Positions 1 through 6,119 of a stretch of DNA of 9,425 nucleotides are shown in pieces. Source of the DNA: Alloprevotella tannerae (lineage in GTDB: Bacteria > Bacteroidota > Bacteroidia > Bacteroidales > Bacteroidaceae). The notes beneath the pieces were generated by a model, which saw only the letters and a program-made list of their open reading frames with translations, was not told the origin of the DNA and made no database searches. Within the stretch, counting starts at the first letter, position 1; each line of letters opens with the position of its first letter. The position numbers were made by a program, and so were the translations under genes. The stretch lies in the NCBI GenBank assembly GCA_015259305.1, contig JABZGO010000055.1, positions 1-9,425 of the forward strand, in the 5' to 3' direction.

Positions 1-963
1 TCCTTACACAATGAAGACATTATTCAGCAGTTGGATTTACATTATAACGACTTTGTTTTTGTAGAAAAAGCTGGCGAAATCATTCCGCAAATCGTTGGTG
101 TAGACAAAGATGCACGCAATGAGTCTTTAGGCGATAAAGTACAATTCATTACGCAGTGTCCGGAATGCGGAACTCACTTGGTTAGATTTCCAAACGAAGC
201 TGCAACATATTGCCCTAATGATGCTACTTGCCCTCCGCAAATAAAAGGCCGGATTGAGCATTTCATTAGTCGTGATGCGATGGATATTAATTCGCTCGGC
301 CCGGAAACGATTGACAACTATTACGAGCGAGGGTTGATTCACGACATCGCAGATCTATACAAGTTACGCATAGAGGATTTGGCTGGCAGTGATGCTACGC
401 GTTTGAAGTCCGCTCGTAAAATAATTGAAGGTATAGAGAAGAGTAAGTCTACCCCATTCGATCGCGTACTTTATGCCTTGGGCATTCGCTTTGTTGGAAA
501 AGTCGTAGCAAAAACGTTGGCGGCCTATTTCCACTCTATGGATGCCCTGCAAGCAGCTACGTTAGAAGATCTGCTCCAAGTGGAAGGTGTGGGACAAACT
601 ATTGCAGAGAATGTGCGCCAATGGTTTATGAGTCCAACTAATCTCCAAATATTAGATCGCCTGACTGTTGCCGGCTTGCAAATGACAGCCGATGTATCTC
701 GCCAAGTTTCTAACAGACTCGCTGGCAAAAGCATTGTAATCAGCGGAACTTTCACACAACATAGTAGAGAAGAATATAAAGCTATCATAGAAGAGAATGG
801 TGGTAAAAATGTAGGTAGCATCTCTAAAAAAACTGACTTTATTTTGGCCGGAGACAACATGGGTCCATCCAAACGAACGAAAGCCGAAGCCTTGGGCATA
901 CCGTTGCTACAAGAAGAGGCCTTTTTAGCTATGCTCGACGAAGAATCAACTACAGCAATCTAA
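1..963 (+). CDS. ligA: NAD-dependent DNA ligase LigA, 3' part (5' end outside window)
   Basis: This is the C-terminal 320 residues of bacterial NAD-dependent DNA ligase, which seals nicks in replication and repair. The frame is open from base 1; the TTG at 31 is an internal leucine, not a start, because the preceding residues SLHNEDIIQQ match the LigA OB-fold region. In order it shows the end of the OB-fold with the VEKAGEIIPQ motif; a four-cysteine zinc finger at residues 53, 56, 71 and 77; helix-hairpin-helix repeats (GIRFVGK at about 161, VEGVGQT at about 194); and a C-terminal BRCT domain from about 240 (LAGKSIVISGTF, GDNMGPS) to the end. The adenylation domain with the catalytic lysine lies upstream of the window. 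The reading frame is intact. dapA follows after 28 bases on the same strand, so the two may be co-transcribed. Confidence 0.97.
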   Translation, partial: SLHNEDIIQQLDLHYNDFVFVEKAGEIIPQIVGVDKDARNESLGDKVQFITQCPECGTHLVRFPNEAATYCPNDATCPPQIKGRIEHFISRDAMDINSLGPETIDNYYERGLIHDIADLYKLRIEDLAGSDATRLKSARKIIEGIEKSKSTPFDRVLYALGIRFVGKVVAKTLAAYFHSMDALQAATLEDLLQVEGVGQTIAENVRQWFMSPTNLQILDRLTVAGLQMTADVSRQVSNRLAGKSIVISGTFTQHSREEYKAIIEENGGKNVGSISKKTDFILAGDNMGPSKRTKAEALGIPLLQEEAFLAMLDEESTTAI

Positions 964-991
964 CCCTTTACAGCATAAAAACAAGAAAAAT

Positions 992-1873
992 ATGAATAGA
1001 AGCAATCCTTTCCAAGGCTTTGGAGTAGCATTGGCTACTCCGTTCAATTCGGACGGCAGCATAGACTTTGTTGCATTACGTTCCTTGGTAGATAATATTA
1101 TTGTCGGTGGAGTCGATTTTATCTGCGTCTTAGGGACGACAGCCGAAACGCCTACACTAACCGAAGAAGAAAAATTAGAGATACGACGTGTCGTTGTTGA
1201 AGTCAATCAAGAGCGCGTACCACTCCTGCTTGGAGCCGGAAATAATTCCACGCAAGCCGTTTGTCGCCAACTGAGAGAAGATAATTTTGAAGGCTTTAGC
1301 GGACTATTGATGGTCTGTCCCTTTTATAACAAACCCACGCAAGAGGGATTGTATCAACACTTTAAAAAAATCAGCGAAGAAAGTCCACTCCCGATTGTCC
1401 TATATAACATCCCCGGGCGAACCGGCGTCAATCTGCAAGCAGCAACAACGCTGCGCTTAGCTAACGAATGTCCGAACATTGTGGCCATAAAAGAAGCTAG
1501 TGGGATCATCTCTCAAATTGAAGAAATCGTAGAGAATGCTCCCGATGGCTTTGATGTATTTAGTGGAGACGATGCCATTACCTTCGAACTCCTTACGATT
1601 GGAGCTAAAGGTGTTATTTCTGTTATTGGTAATGCTTATCCTGAAGAATTTGGTGCAATGGTCCATGCTGCCCAGGCAGGTGATTATACTTCTGCACTCA
1701 GTCTGCATCGACAATTTAGTAGATTATACAAGTTAATGTCAGTAGATGGAAATCCATCCGGCATTAAGGGACTTCTCTACATTCAAGGTAAAGCTGACAA
1801 CATCGTACGCCTACCTTTAGTTCCCGTACGCGTAGAAACGCTCGAAGCAATCCGCCATTATGCAGAAGACTAA
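992..1873 (+). CDS. dapA: 4-hydroxy-tetrahydrodipicolinate synthase DapA
   Basis: DapA condenses pyruvate with aspartate-semialdehyde in the first committed step of lysine and diaminopimelate synthesis, in the cytoplasm. The 293-residue protein has normal family length and a complete TIM barrel of the DapA/NanA class. Visible active-site features are GTTAETPTL with Thr50, Tyr112 in CPFYNKP, Tyr138 and Arg143 in YNIPGRTG, and the Schiff-base lysine Lys167 in IKEASG. The GTTAE motif and the Tyr pair favour DapA over N-acetylneuraminate lyase. The start ATG follows an A-rich leader without a Shine-Dalgarno sequence, usual for Bacteroidetes. It lies 28 bases after ligA, and no promoter of the TAnnTTTG type is visible between them. 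The gene ends at a convergent gap that separates it from rng. Confidence 0.96.
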   Translation: MNRSNPFQGFGVALATPFNSDGSIDFVALRSLVDNIIVGGVDFICVLGTTAETPTLTEEEKLEIRRVVVEVNQERVPLLLGAGNNSTQAVCRQLREDNFEGFSGLLMVCPFYNKPTQEGLYQHFKKISEESPLPIVLYNIPGRTGVNLQAATTLRLANECPNIVAIKEASGIISQIEEIVENAPDGFDVFSGDDAITFELLTIGAKGVISVIGNAYPEEFGAMVHAAQAGDYTSALSLHRQFSRLYKLMSVDGNPSGIKGLLYIQGKADNIVRLPLVPVRVETLEAIRHYAED

Positions 1874-2042
1874 CTCACAGCTACATATCACGAGGAAGTT
1901 AAACACTTGATGTAAACAGATTATCCCCAAGAAATCTGCCCACAGTTTCCGGAAAAATGCAATAGTCCAACTGTAAGATCAAAAATTCAAAAGCTTTGTA
2001 GCATCTTCAATTAAAAAAATCTGATTACCGCAATTTTCTACT

Positions 2043-2110
2043 GTGATGATACTTTTGTCCCCTCGTGAGAGTATGCTTATACTTCCGCGAGGGGACAAAA
2101 GTACTATCAC
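2043..2110. repeat. 68-base near-perfect palindrome (hairpin or MITE-like repeat)
   Basis: The arms 2043-2065 and 2088-2110 are inverted copies of 23 bases with 21 matches; only the GA/AG pair near the outer end differs. The 22-base centre folds further, with AGTAT (2070-2074) pairing with ATACT (2079-2083) around a GCTT loop, so nearly the whole 68 bases can form one long hairpin. The arms contain the block CTTTTGTCCCCTCG. No T-tract follows on either strand, which argues against a simple intrinsic terminator. It is either a dispersed palindromic repeat or an RNA processing hairpin at the end of the dapA transcript. Confidence 0.75.
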
Positions 2111-2301
2111 GAAGGTACAAGTAATAAATTTGATTTGGTGCGCAAAAGTTGCATTATAAACTGCCAGTAATTAGATTTTGCTAATTCCCAGAGCAGTTTC
2201 CAACTCTAAACTTTACGTATTTACATTTCCTGCCAAAGAGTGAATGTTGATAATAAATTGTGGCAGTAAAGAAAAAATAATAACAGCTGAGTAATAACAA
2301 G

Positions 2302-2341
2302 AAAAAAGATAGCTCGTAAGAAATCCTTAGAGCTATCTTTT
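2302..2341 (-). terminator. Intrinsic terminator of rng (possibly bidirectional)
   Basis: AAAAGATAGCTC (2304-2315) and GAGCTATCTTTT (2330-2341) form a 12-bp stem, extended by TAAG/CTTA around a five-base loop with one bulged base. Read on the minus strand, the stem ends in a run of six T residues and lies 14 bases past the rng stop. On the plus strand it is followed by TTTTAT, so it may also stop dapA read-through. Confidence 0.85.
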
Positions 2342-2354
2342 ATACCATTGGTCA

Positions 2355-3944
2355 TTATTGCATTTCATTTTCCTCTCGCATATCAATCTCTTGCCCATCT
2401 CTATCATAGAAAAGGTATTGAAGATAAGAGAGTTTCTGATTAGGAATGACCTGAATGTTAATTTTGTGCCTAAGTTGCCATTTCCGACGTAAAGATAATA
2501 GACCTTTATCCAAGTAGGCGGCAACAAAAGGATGCACGTGAAGTCGGATTTTTTTATAATTTAATTTATCTGCAAGCATTTGGATCTTCCCTTCCAAAGC
2601 ATCTGTAAATAGAAGACTTGACTTAATCTTTCCGGTTCCTCCACAAGTCGGACAGGACTCTTCTACTTTTACGTCCATAGCAGGGCGTACGCGCTGGCGT
2701 GTGATTTGCATGAGGCCGAATTTGCTTAGCGGGAGAATATTGTGGCGAGCTCGGTCTTTTTTCATGTTTTCGACCATTCGCTCATAAAGCTTTTGGCGAT
2801 TTTCAGCCAAATTCATATCTATAAAGTCAACGACAATGATACCTCCCATATCACGCAAACGCAATTGGCGTGCGAGTTCATCAGCCGCACCAAGGTTAAC
2901 GTCTAACGCGTTTACTTCCTGCCCCTCAGGACTCTTTGATCGGTTACCACTATTCACATCAACCACGTGAAGCGCTTCAGTATGTTCAATGATAAGATAA
3001 GCGCCATGCTTATAAGTGATGGTGCGACCGAATGAAGTCTTAATTTGTTTTGTTACAGAAAAGTTATCAAAGATAGGAACCTTACCTTTGTATAACTTTA
3101 CAATTTGTTGGCGATCAGGGGCTATAAGCCTAACATAATCTTGTACATCCTTATAGACGCTTTCATCGTCAACATAGATATTCTCGTAAGAAGGATTGAA
3201 TAAGTCTCTTAAGAGAGCTACCGTTCGGCTCGTTTCTTCATAACAAAGCAAAGGAAACTTTGGCTGTGTCAGCGTCTTGTTCTTTTGAATCTTTGCTATA
3301 GCATCAGTCCATCGCTTCAGCAAGGTCTTCAACTCCAAGTCCAACTCTGCGACTCTCTTGCCTTCAGCTACCGTACGAATAATGCAACCAAATCCTTTCG
3401 GCTTGATGCTGGAAATTAATTGCTTCAATCTCGCACGCTCCTGCGCACTCTTAATTTTAGTAGAGACAGAAATCTTATCGCAGAAAGGTATTAAAACAAT
3501 AAAACGTCCTGCAAAAGAAATTTCACAAGTAAGGCGAGGTCCTTTTGTTGAAATAGGCTCTTTAGCTATTTGTACAAGTACTTCTTGACCTGGCTTTAGT
3601 GTGTTCTGTATACTTCCGTCTTTTTCTAAATCTGATTGTCCGGATGCTTTTGTCAGGGGAAGATTTCCTTTCTTTCCATCCTGAATAAGTTGCAGATACT
3701 TTTCAAATGAACGGTAATGAATCCCTAGATCTAAATAGTGTAGAAAAGCATCCCGCTCATGTCCAACGTTCACGAAGCAAGCATTTAAACCCGGCATTAT
3801 TTTCTTAACCTTAGCCAGGTAGATGTTGCCTACTGAGAAACTTTCTTCTTTACCCTCCTGTTGGAACTCTACAAGACGCTTGTCCTCAAGAAGAGCAATA
3901 GAAATTTCCTTCGGCTGTACATTTACTATTACTTCGCTTGTCAT
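2355..3944 (-). CDS. rng: Ribonuclease G (Rne/Rng family endoribonuclease)
   Basis: RNase G cuts single-stranded AU-rich RNA, matures rRNA ends and starts mRNA decay. The 529-residue protein corresponds to the catalytic half of RNase E and lacks the long degradosome scaffold, as expected for RNase G. An S1-type RNA-binding region lies at about 35-130 (GNIYLAKVKKIMPGLNACFV), followed by the RNase H-like and DNase I-like parts. The two magnesium-binding aspartates are visible as Asp329 in HVVDVNSG and Asp373 in IIVVDFIDM. The zinc-link CPTC, Cys431 and Cys434, is intact, which supports dimer formation. It is last in a minus-strand cluster after the HU gene and the 29-residue basic protein, preceded by a strongly structured 169-base leader and followed by a clear terminator. 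The ATG at 3944 places the S1 domain at normal distance from the N-terminus. Confidence 0.95.
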   Translation of the reverse strand: MTSEVIVNVQPKEISIALLEDKRLVEFQQEGKEESFSVGNIYLAKVKKIMPGLNACFVNVGHERDAFLHYLDLGIHYRSFEKYLQLIQDGKKGNLPLTKASGQSDLEKDGSIQNTLKPGQEVLVQIAKEPISTKGPRLTCEISFAGRFIVLIPFCDKISVSTKIKSAQERARLKQLISSIKPKGFGCIIRTVAEGKRVAELDLELKTLLKRWTDAIAKIQKNKTLTQPKFPLLCYEETSRTVALLRDLFNPSYENIYVDDESVYKDVQDYVRLIAPDRQQIVKLYKGKVPIFDNFSVTKQIKTSFGRTITYKHGAYLIIEHTEALHVVDVNSGNRSKSPEGQEVNALDVNLGAADELARQLRLRDMGGIIVVDFIDMNLAENRQKLYERMVENMKKDRARHNILPLSKFGLMQITRQRVRPAMDVKVEESCPTCGGTGKIKSSLLFTDALEGKIQMLADKLNYKKIRLHVHPFVAAYLDKGLLSLRRKWQLRHKINIQVIPNQKLSYLQYLFYDRDGQEIDMREENEMQ

Positions 3945-3963
3945 AAAATAATTAATTACTCCC

Positions 3964-4009
3964 CCAATCTAAACGATATGAAATAGTCCAGTTAAAGTCT
4001 TTAGATTGG
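3964..4009 (-). promoter_or_regulatory. Perfect 10-bp inverted repeat in the rng leader
   Basis: CCAATCTAAA (3964-3973) and TTTAGATTGG (4000-4009) are exact inverted copies around 26 bases. On the minus strand the stem would end 19 bases before the rng start codon. It could be an RNA hairpin in the 5' leader or an operator; the sequence alone does not decide. Confidence 0.6.
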
Positions 4010-4022
4010 ATGATTAAAATGA

Positions 4023-4097
4023 GAATTGAGAATTGAGAAACAGGCCGTATTTTCGGTTTCTCCTCAAATTCGTTTCCAATTTTTCAATTCCCAATTC
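4023..4097 (-). promoter_or_regulatory. Long imperfect stem-loop between the 29-residue gene and rng
   Basis: Two tandem GAATTGA units (4023-4036) face TCAATTCCCAATTC (4084-4097), matching in 13 of 14 positions; pairing runs on to 4040/4080 with one wobble, about 18 bp in all. The loop holds a smaller GAAA-CCG / CGG-TTTC stem near 4037-4061. Together with the 3964-4009 repeat, it fills most of the space before rng. Confidence 0.6.
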
Positions 4098-4113
4098 AGA
4101 AAGTACAGAGAGC

Positions 4114-4203
4114 TTATTTGCTCTTATGTCTGTTCTTTCTCAGTCTTTTCTTGCGCTTATGCGTTGACATCTTGTGTCTTTTTTTCTTTTTTCCGCTTGG
4201 CAT
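4114..4203 (-). CDS. 29-residue AURKAIP1/COX24-type basic protein, probable small ribosomal protein
   Basis: A complete 29-residue frame starts at ATG 4203 and ends with TAA at 4114. It begins MPSGKKKKRHKMSTHKRKK and ends in LRKNRHKSK, so more than half of the residues are Lys, Arg or His. The KRHKMSTHKRKKRLRKNRHK pattern is that of the AURKAIP1/COX24 (DUF1713, mS38-like) family, whose mitochondrial and mycobacterial members sit in the small ribosomal subunit. A ribosomal role here is inference from that family. The gene lies 46 bases after the HU gene and 169 bases before rng on the same strand, which fits a nucleoid/RNA cluster. It is too short for usual gene-finding cut-offs, but the match in composition and spacing makes a chance frame unlikely. 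Confidence 0.88.
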   Translation of the reverse strand: MPSGKKKKRHKMSTHKRKKRLRKNRHKSK

Positions 4204-4249
4204 AGTTCTTTTATTTTAGTGTTGAAAACTGTGAATTATCTATTCCATA

Positions 4250-4534
4250 TCACCCATTGAGCTTGGAAATAGATTGCAAAAATGATTTAGCCGGTTTAAA
4301 GGCTGGTATATTATGCTCAGGAATGATCAACGTGGTATTCTTTGAAATATTGCGAGCTGTCTTTTCTGCTCTTTTCTTCAAGATAAAACTACCAAATCCC
4401 CTCAAATACACATTTTGCTCTCTATCCAATGAATCTTTTACACTATTCATAAAGGCCTCGACGGTCGTTAGAACAGTAACACGGTCTATTCCGGTTTTCT
4501 TTGCTATCTCATTGACAATATCAGCTTTAGTCAT
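4250..4534 (-). CDS. HU/IHF-family nucleoid DNA-binding protein
   Basis: This 94-residue protein has the length and fold pattern of HU and IHF subunits, which bend and compact DNA. Two N-terminal helices (1-40) carry TKADIVNEIAKKTGI; the GFGSF turn is at 46-50, and the DNA-binding arm runs from Arg61 to about Pro77, ending in IPAFKPAKSF. At the arm tip the usual RNP proline, which wedges between base pairs, is replaced by Ile63 (RNI), with SKN in place of QTG; from memory, this is a trait of a Bacteroidetes HU branch. A Bacteroidetes-type promoter lies about 45 bases upstream, so the gene probably starts the HU / 29-residue protein / rng unit. No recognition sequence or partner subunit can be inferred. 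Confidence 0.93.
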   Translation of the reverse strand: MTKADIVNEIAKKTGIDRVTVLTTVEAFMNSVKDSLDREQNVYLRGFGSFILKKRAEKTARNISKNTTLIIPEHNIPAFKPAKSFLQSISKLNG

Positions 4535-4578
4535 CTTCTGATCTTAATAATTAGTTAAACTTCTTTTGAAAGCGAGTG

Positions 4579-4610
4579 CAAAGATATAATTTACAAATGG
4601 TTTATGGAAA
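4579..4610 (-). promoter_or_regulatory. Putative promoter for the HU-rng unit
   Basis: CAAAGATA on the plus strand (4579-4586) is TATCTTTG on the minus strand, an exact match to the Bacteroidetes -7 box TAnnTTTG. The upstream box is weak: TTTC at 4610-4607 with a 20-base spacer. It would start transcription about 40 bases before the HU ATG. Confidence 0.55.
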
Positions 4611-4625
4611 TGTGGTAAGCGGTTT

Positions 4626-5066
4626 TTAGGGTTTCAGTGGTATTTTATTGATGCGACGCTCGTGTCTACCCCCTTCAAAAGGTGTATTGAAGAACTTATC
4701 CATAATCTTTTCTGCTGTTTTGTTGTCTATAAAACGCCCCGGCATACACAGTACATTTGCATCATTATGCTGTCTGCAAAGACCTGCGACCTCTTCATTC
4801 CATGCAAGGGCTGCACGAATAGATTGATGCTTATTTAAGGTCATCGAAATACCCTCTCCAGAACCGCAGATAGCTATACCTTTTTCTACTTCACCGTTCT
4901 CTAACCCTTCTGCTAAAGCGTGAGCGAAATCAGGATAATCACAACTCATTGTGCTATAAGTACCATAATCTTTGTAGGTAATACCTTTTTTCTCAAGGTA
5001 CTGTATTACAAACTGCTTAAGTTCAAAACCTGCGTGGTCACAAGCCAATCCTATTGTTGTATTCAT
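4626..5066 (-). CDS. rpiB: Ribose-5-phosphate isomerase B
   Basis: RpiB interconverts ribose 5-phosphate and ribulose 5-phosphate in the non-oxidative pentose phosphate pathway. The 146-residue length matches the RpiB/LacAB family. Visible motifs are GLACDHAGFELK with Asp10 and His11, the catalytic cysteine Cys67 in the anion-binding loop ICGSGEG, NKHQSIRAAL, and RQHNDANVLCMPGR with His100 and Asn101. The loop has Glu71 where many relatives carry a hydrophobic residue or asparagine. The gene stands apart from its upstream neighbour by 168 bases and from the HU gene by 91 bases, so it is probably transcribed on its own. A minus-strand TAGGTTTG box lies 79 bases upstream of the start. Confidence 0.94.
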   Translation of the reverse strand: MNTTIGLACDHAGFELKQFVIQYLEKKGITYKDYGTYSTMSCDYPDFAHALAEGLENGEVEKGIAICGSGEGISMTLNKHQSIRAALAWNEEVAGLCRQHNDANVLCMPGRFIDNKTAEKIMDKFFNTPFEGGRHERRINKIPLKP

Positions 5067-5112
5067 TGTCTTATATAATTAAATTCTTGCTACTATGATG
5101 ATATCTTGGCAT

Positions 5113-5215
5113 TGTTCAATACCATTAATCATTACGAACTTCAACAAACCTAAACATTCAAGCCTAATTCATCTTGAACGTTTCTTATTAGAATAAGATA
5201 ACTGGTCATTGAACA
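5113..5215 (-). promoter_or_regulatory. rpiB upstream region: promoter box and inverted repeats
   Basis: CAAACCTA (5145-5152) reads TAGGTTTG on the minus strand, an exact TAnnTTTG match, but no good -33 box is seen. Inverted repeats surround it: TTCAAG/CTTGAA at 5157-5162 and 5173-5178; TCTTATT-AG-AATAAGA at 5183-5198, operator-like in form; and TGTTCAATACC (5113-5123) facing GGTCATTGAACA (5204-5215) with one base missing. None has a T-tract that would make it a clear terminator for the upstream gene. Confidence 0.4.
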
Positions 5216-5234
5216 TTCATAAAATAACAGCAAA

Positions 5235-5498
5235 TTATGCCTGAATGATTTCCTCTGAAATTTTATTGAGGGCTATAACGAACTCTTCCCGAAGCTTATG
5301 ATAAAATGTGCGTTCGCGGCCTTTTTCTGTGTGGCTAATACGAGAGACTAAGTCTGAATAGGTCGATAACGTCTGCGTCATAAGCACTGCAATCTTCTTT
5401 TCATCTGCCTGATGACACATACTTAATGTAACACAATCTGCAAAAAGTTCACTAAAGGCCTTTTTGATATCCTTTTTCAGTTTTCTTCTACTACTCAT
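5235..5498 (-). CDS. Conserved-looking small helical protein of unknown function
   Basis: I do not recognise this 87-residue protein. It starts with a strongly basic stretch (MSSRRKLKKDIKKAF) and is predicted by eye to be mostly alpha-helical and soluble, with no signal peptide or membrane segment. It has Cys22, Cys28 and His29 (ADCVTLSMCH) close together, but no classical metal motif. The C-terminal half (TEKGRERTFYHKLREEFVIALNKISEEI) is amphipathic. It lies 60 bases after the gamma subunit of the oxidoreductase, behind a perfect hairpin, on the same strand, so it may be a differentially expressed last gene of that operon. Start and stop are well placed and the frame is intact; a link to the oxidoreductase rests on position only. 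Confidence 0.75.
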   Translation of the reverse strand: MSSRRKLKKDIKKAFSELFADCVTLSMCHQADEKKIAVLMTQTLSTYSDLVSRISHTEKGRERTFYHKLREEFVIALNKISEEIIQA

Positions 5499-5515
5499 AA
5501 TTGTATTTATAAGAT

Positions 5516-5547
5516 TTGCGCCTGTAGATGTATCTCTACAGGCGCAA
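5516..5547 (-). other. Perfect 13-bp intercistronic hairpin
   Basis: TTGCGCCTGTAGA (5516-5528) and TCTACAGGCGCAA (5535-5547) are exact inverted copies around a six-base loop. It lies between the gamma-subunit stop and the 87-residue gene. The minus strand continues ATCTTATAAATAC, without a T-run, so it may be a leaky or Rho-aided terminator, or a stem that protects the upstream mRNA end. Confidence 0.8.
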
Positions 5548-5558
5548 GAATTTATTGT

Positions 5559-6104
5559 TTAATCATGCGGTTTAATGATCTCCATCCCCTTCAAAATAGC
5601 TTGTTCATTTGTCGGCAAGAGATGCCAGTGGCGCTCAGGAAGTGTCTTCTTTAAAGCTTTCATTACACCTTCTAACTGAACAATCGGATGAATTTTCAAC
5701 AATCCACCAAGAACAATCATATTGAACGTCTTCATCATTTTCAATTCAGCCGCAGTATTCATTGCATCAATACAATAGATATTGATATCTGTACGTGTTG
5801 GCTTTTTGATAATGCCAAAGCTATCATAGATTATAGTCCCACCTGGTTTAACCTTATTTTCAAACTTTTCAAGTGAAGGCTGATTGAGGACAATAGCTGT
5901 ATCAAACTCACTCAAAATGGGAGAAGATATTGGATCGTCACTCACAATTACAGTAACATTTGCAGTACCTCCGCGTTGCTCAGGGCCATACGCAGGCATC
6001 CAACTTACTTCTTTTCCTTCCATCAGACCGGCATAAGCTAAGATCTTGCCCATTGACAACACACCTTGGCCACCAAAGCCGGCGATAATTATTTCTTGTG
6101 TCAT
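5559..6104 (-). CDS. 2-oxoacid:ferredoxin oxidoreductase, gamma subunit
   Basis: This is the 181-residue gamma subunit of a multi-subunit 2-oxoacid:ferredoxin oxidoreductase (VorC/KorC/PorG class), a cytoplasmic enzyme converting 2-oxoacid and CoA to acyl-CoA, CO2 and reduced ferredoxin. The N-terminus IIIAGFGGQGVLSMGK holds the glycine-rich GFGGQGV loop (9-15), and YGPEQRGGTANVTVIVS (39-55) is the second family signature. Length is typical. It follows the beta subunit after 15 bases with an A-rich leader, which indicates translation from the same mRNA. The substrate cannot be read from this subunit; the whole operon suggests branched-chain 2-oxoacids or 2-oxoglutarate. Confidence 0.92.
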   Translation of the reverse strand: MTQEIIIAGFGGQGVLSMGKILAYAGLMEGKEVSWMPAYGPEQRGGTANVTVIVSDDPISSPILSEFDTAIVLNQPSLEKFENKVKPGGTIIYDSFGIIKKPTRTDINIYCIDAMNTAAELKMMKTFNMIVLGGLLKIHPIVQLEGVMKALKKTLPERHWHLLPTNEQAILKGMEIIKPHD

Positions 6105-6119
6105 AATTGTCTTTTCTTT

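Larger units (their letters stand above)
1874..2354. other. Convergent intergenic region without genes
   Basis: This 481-base gap lies between dapA (+) and rng (-), whose 3' ends face each other. It is long for a convergent gap. It holds a 68-base palindrome, a terminator for rng, and several short inverted repeats (6 bp CAGATT/AATCTG at 1917-1938; 6 bp AATTAG/CTAATT at 2169-2186; 6 bp CTGCCA/TGGCAG at 2230-2266). The word TATCACGAGG occurs at 1886. No reading frame here resembles a protein that I recognise. Confidence 0.7.

Noticed and set aside
31..33. TTG at 31 as a start codon for ligA
   Set aside because: The frame is open to base 1 and the upstream codons match LigA, so the gene simply enters from outside the window.
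525..899. 124-codon minus frame within ligA
   Set aside because: It overlaps the conserved HhH and BRCT regions of LigA and shows no family features of its own.
1921..1930. TTATCCCCA resembling a DnaA box
   Set aside because: A single near-match, one base off consensus, without a cluster, an AT-rich unwinding element or neighbouring dnaA/dnaN.
2074..2160. 28-codon plus frame starting in the palindrome loop
   Set aside because: It begins inside a hairpin and runs through repeat-like DNA, with no resemblance to a known protein.
4257..4541. 94-codon plus-strand frame exactly opposite the HU gene
   Set aside because: The minus strand encodes a clear HU protein; the plus frame has no recognisable domain and its codons mirror the HU gene.
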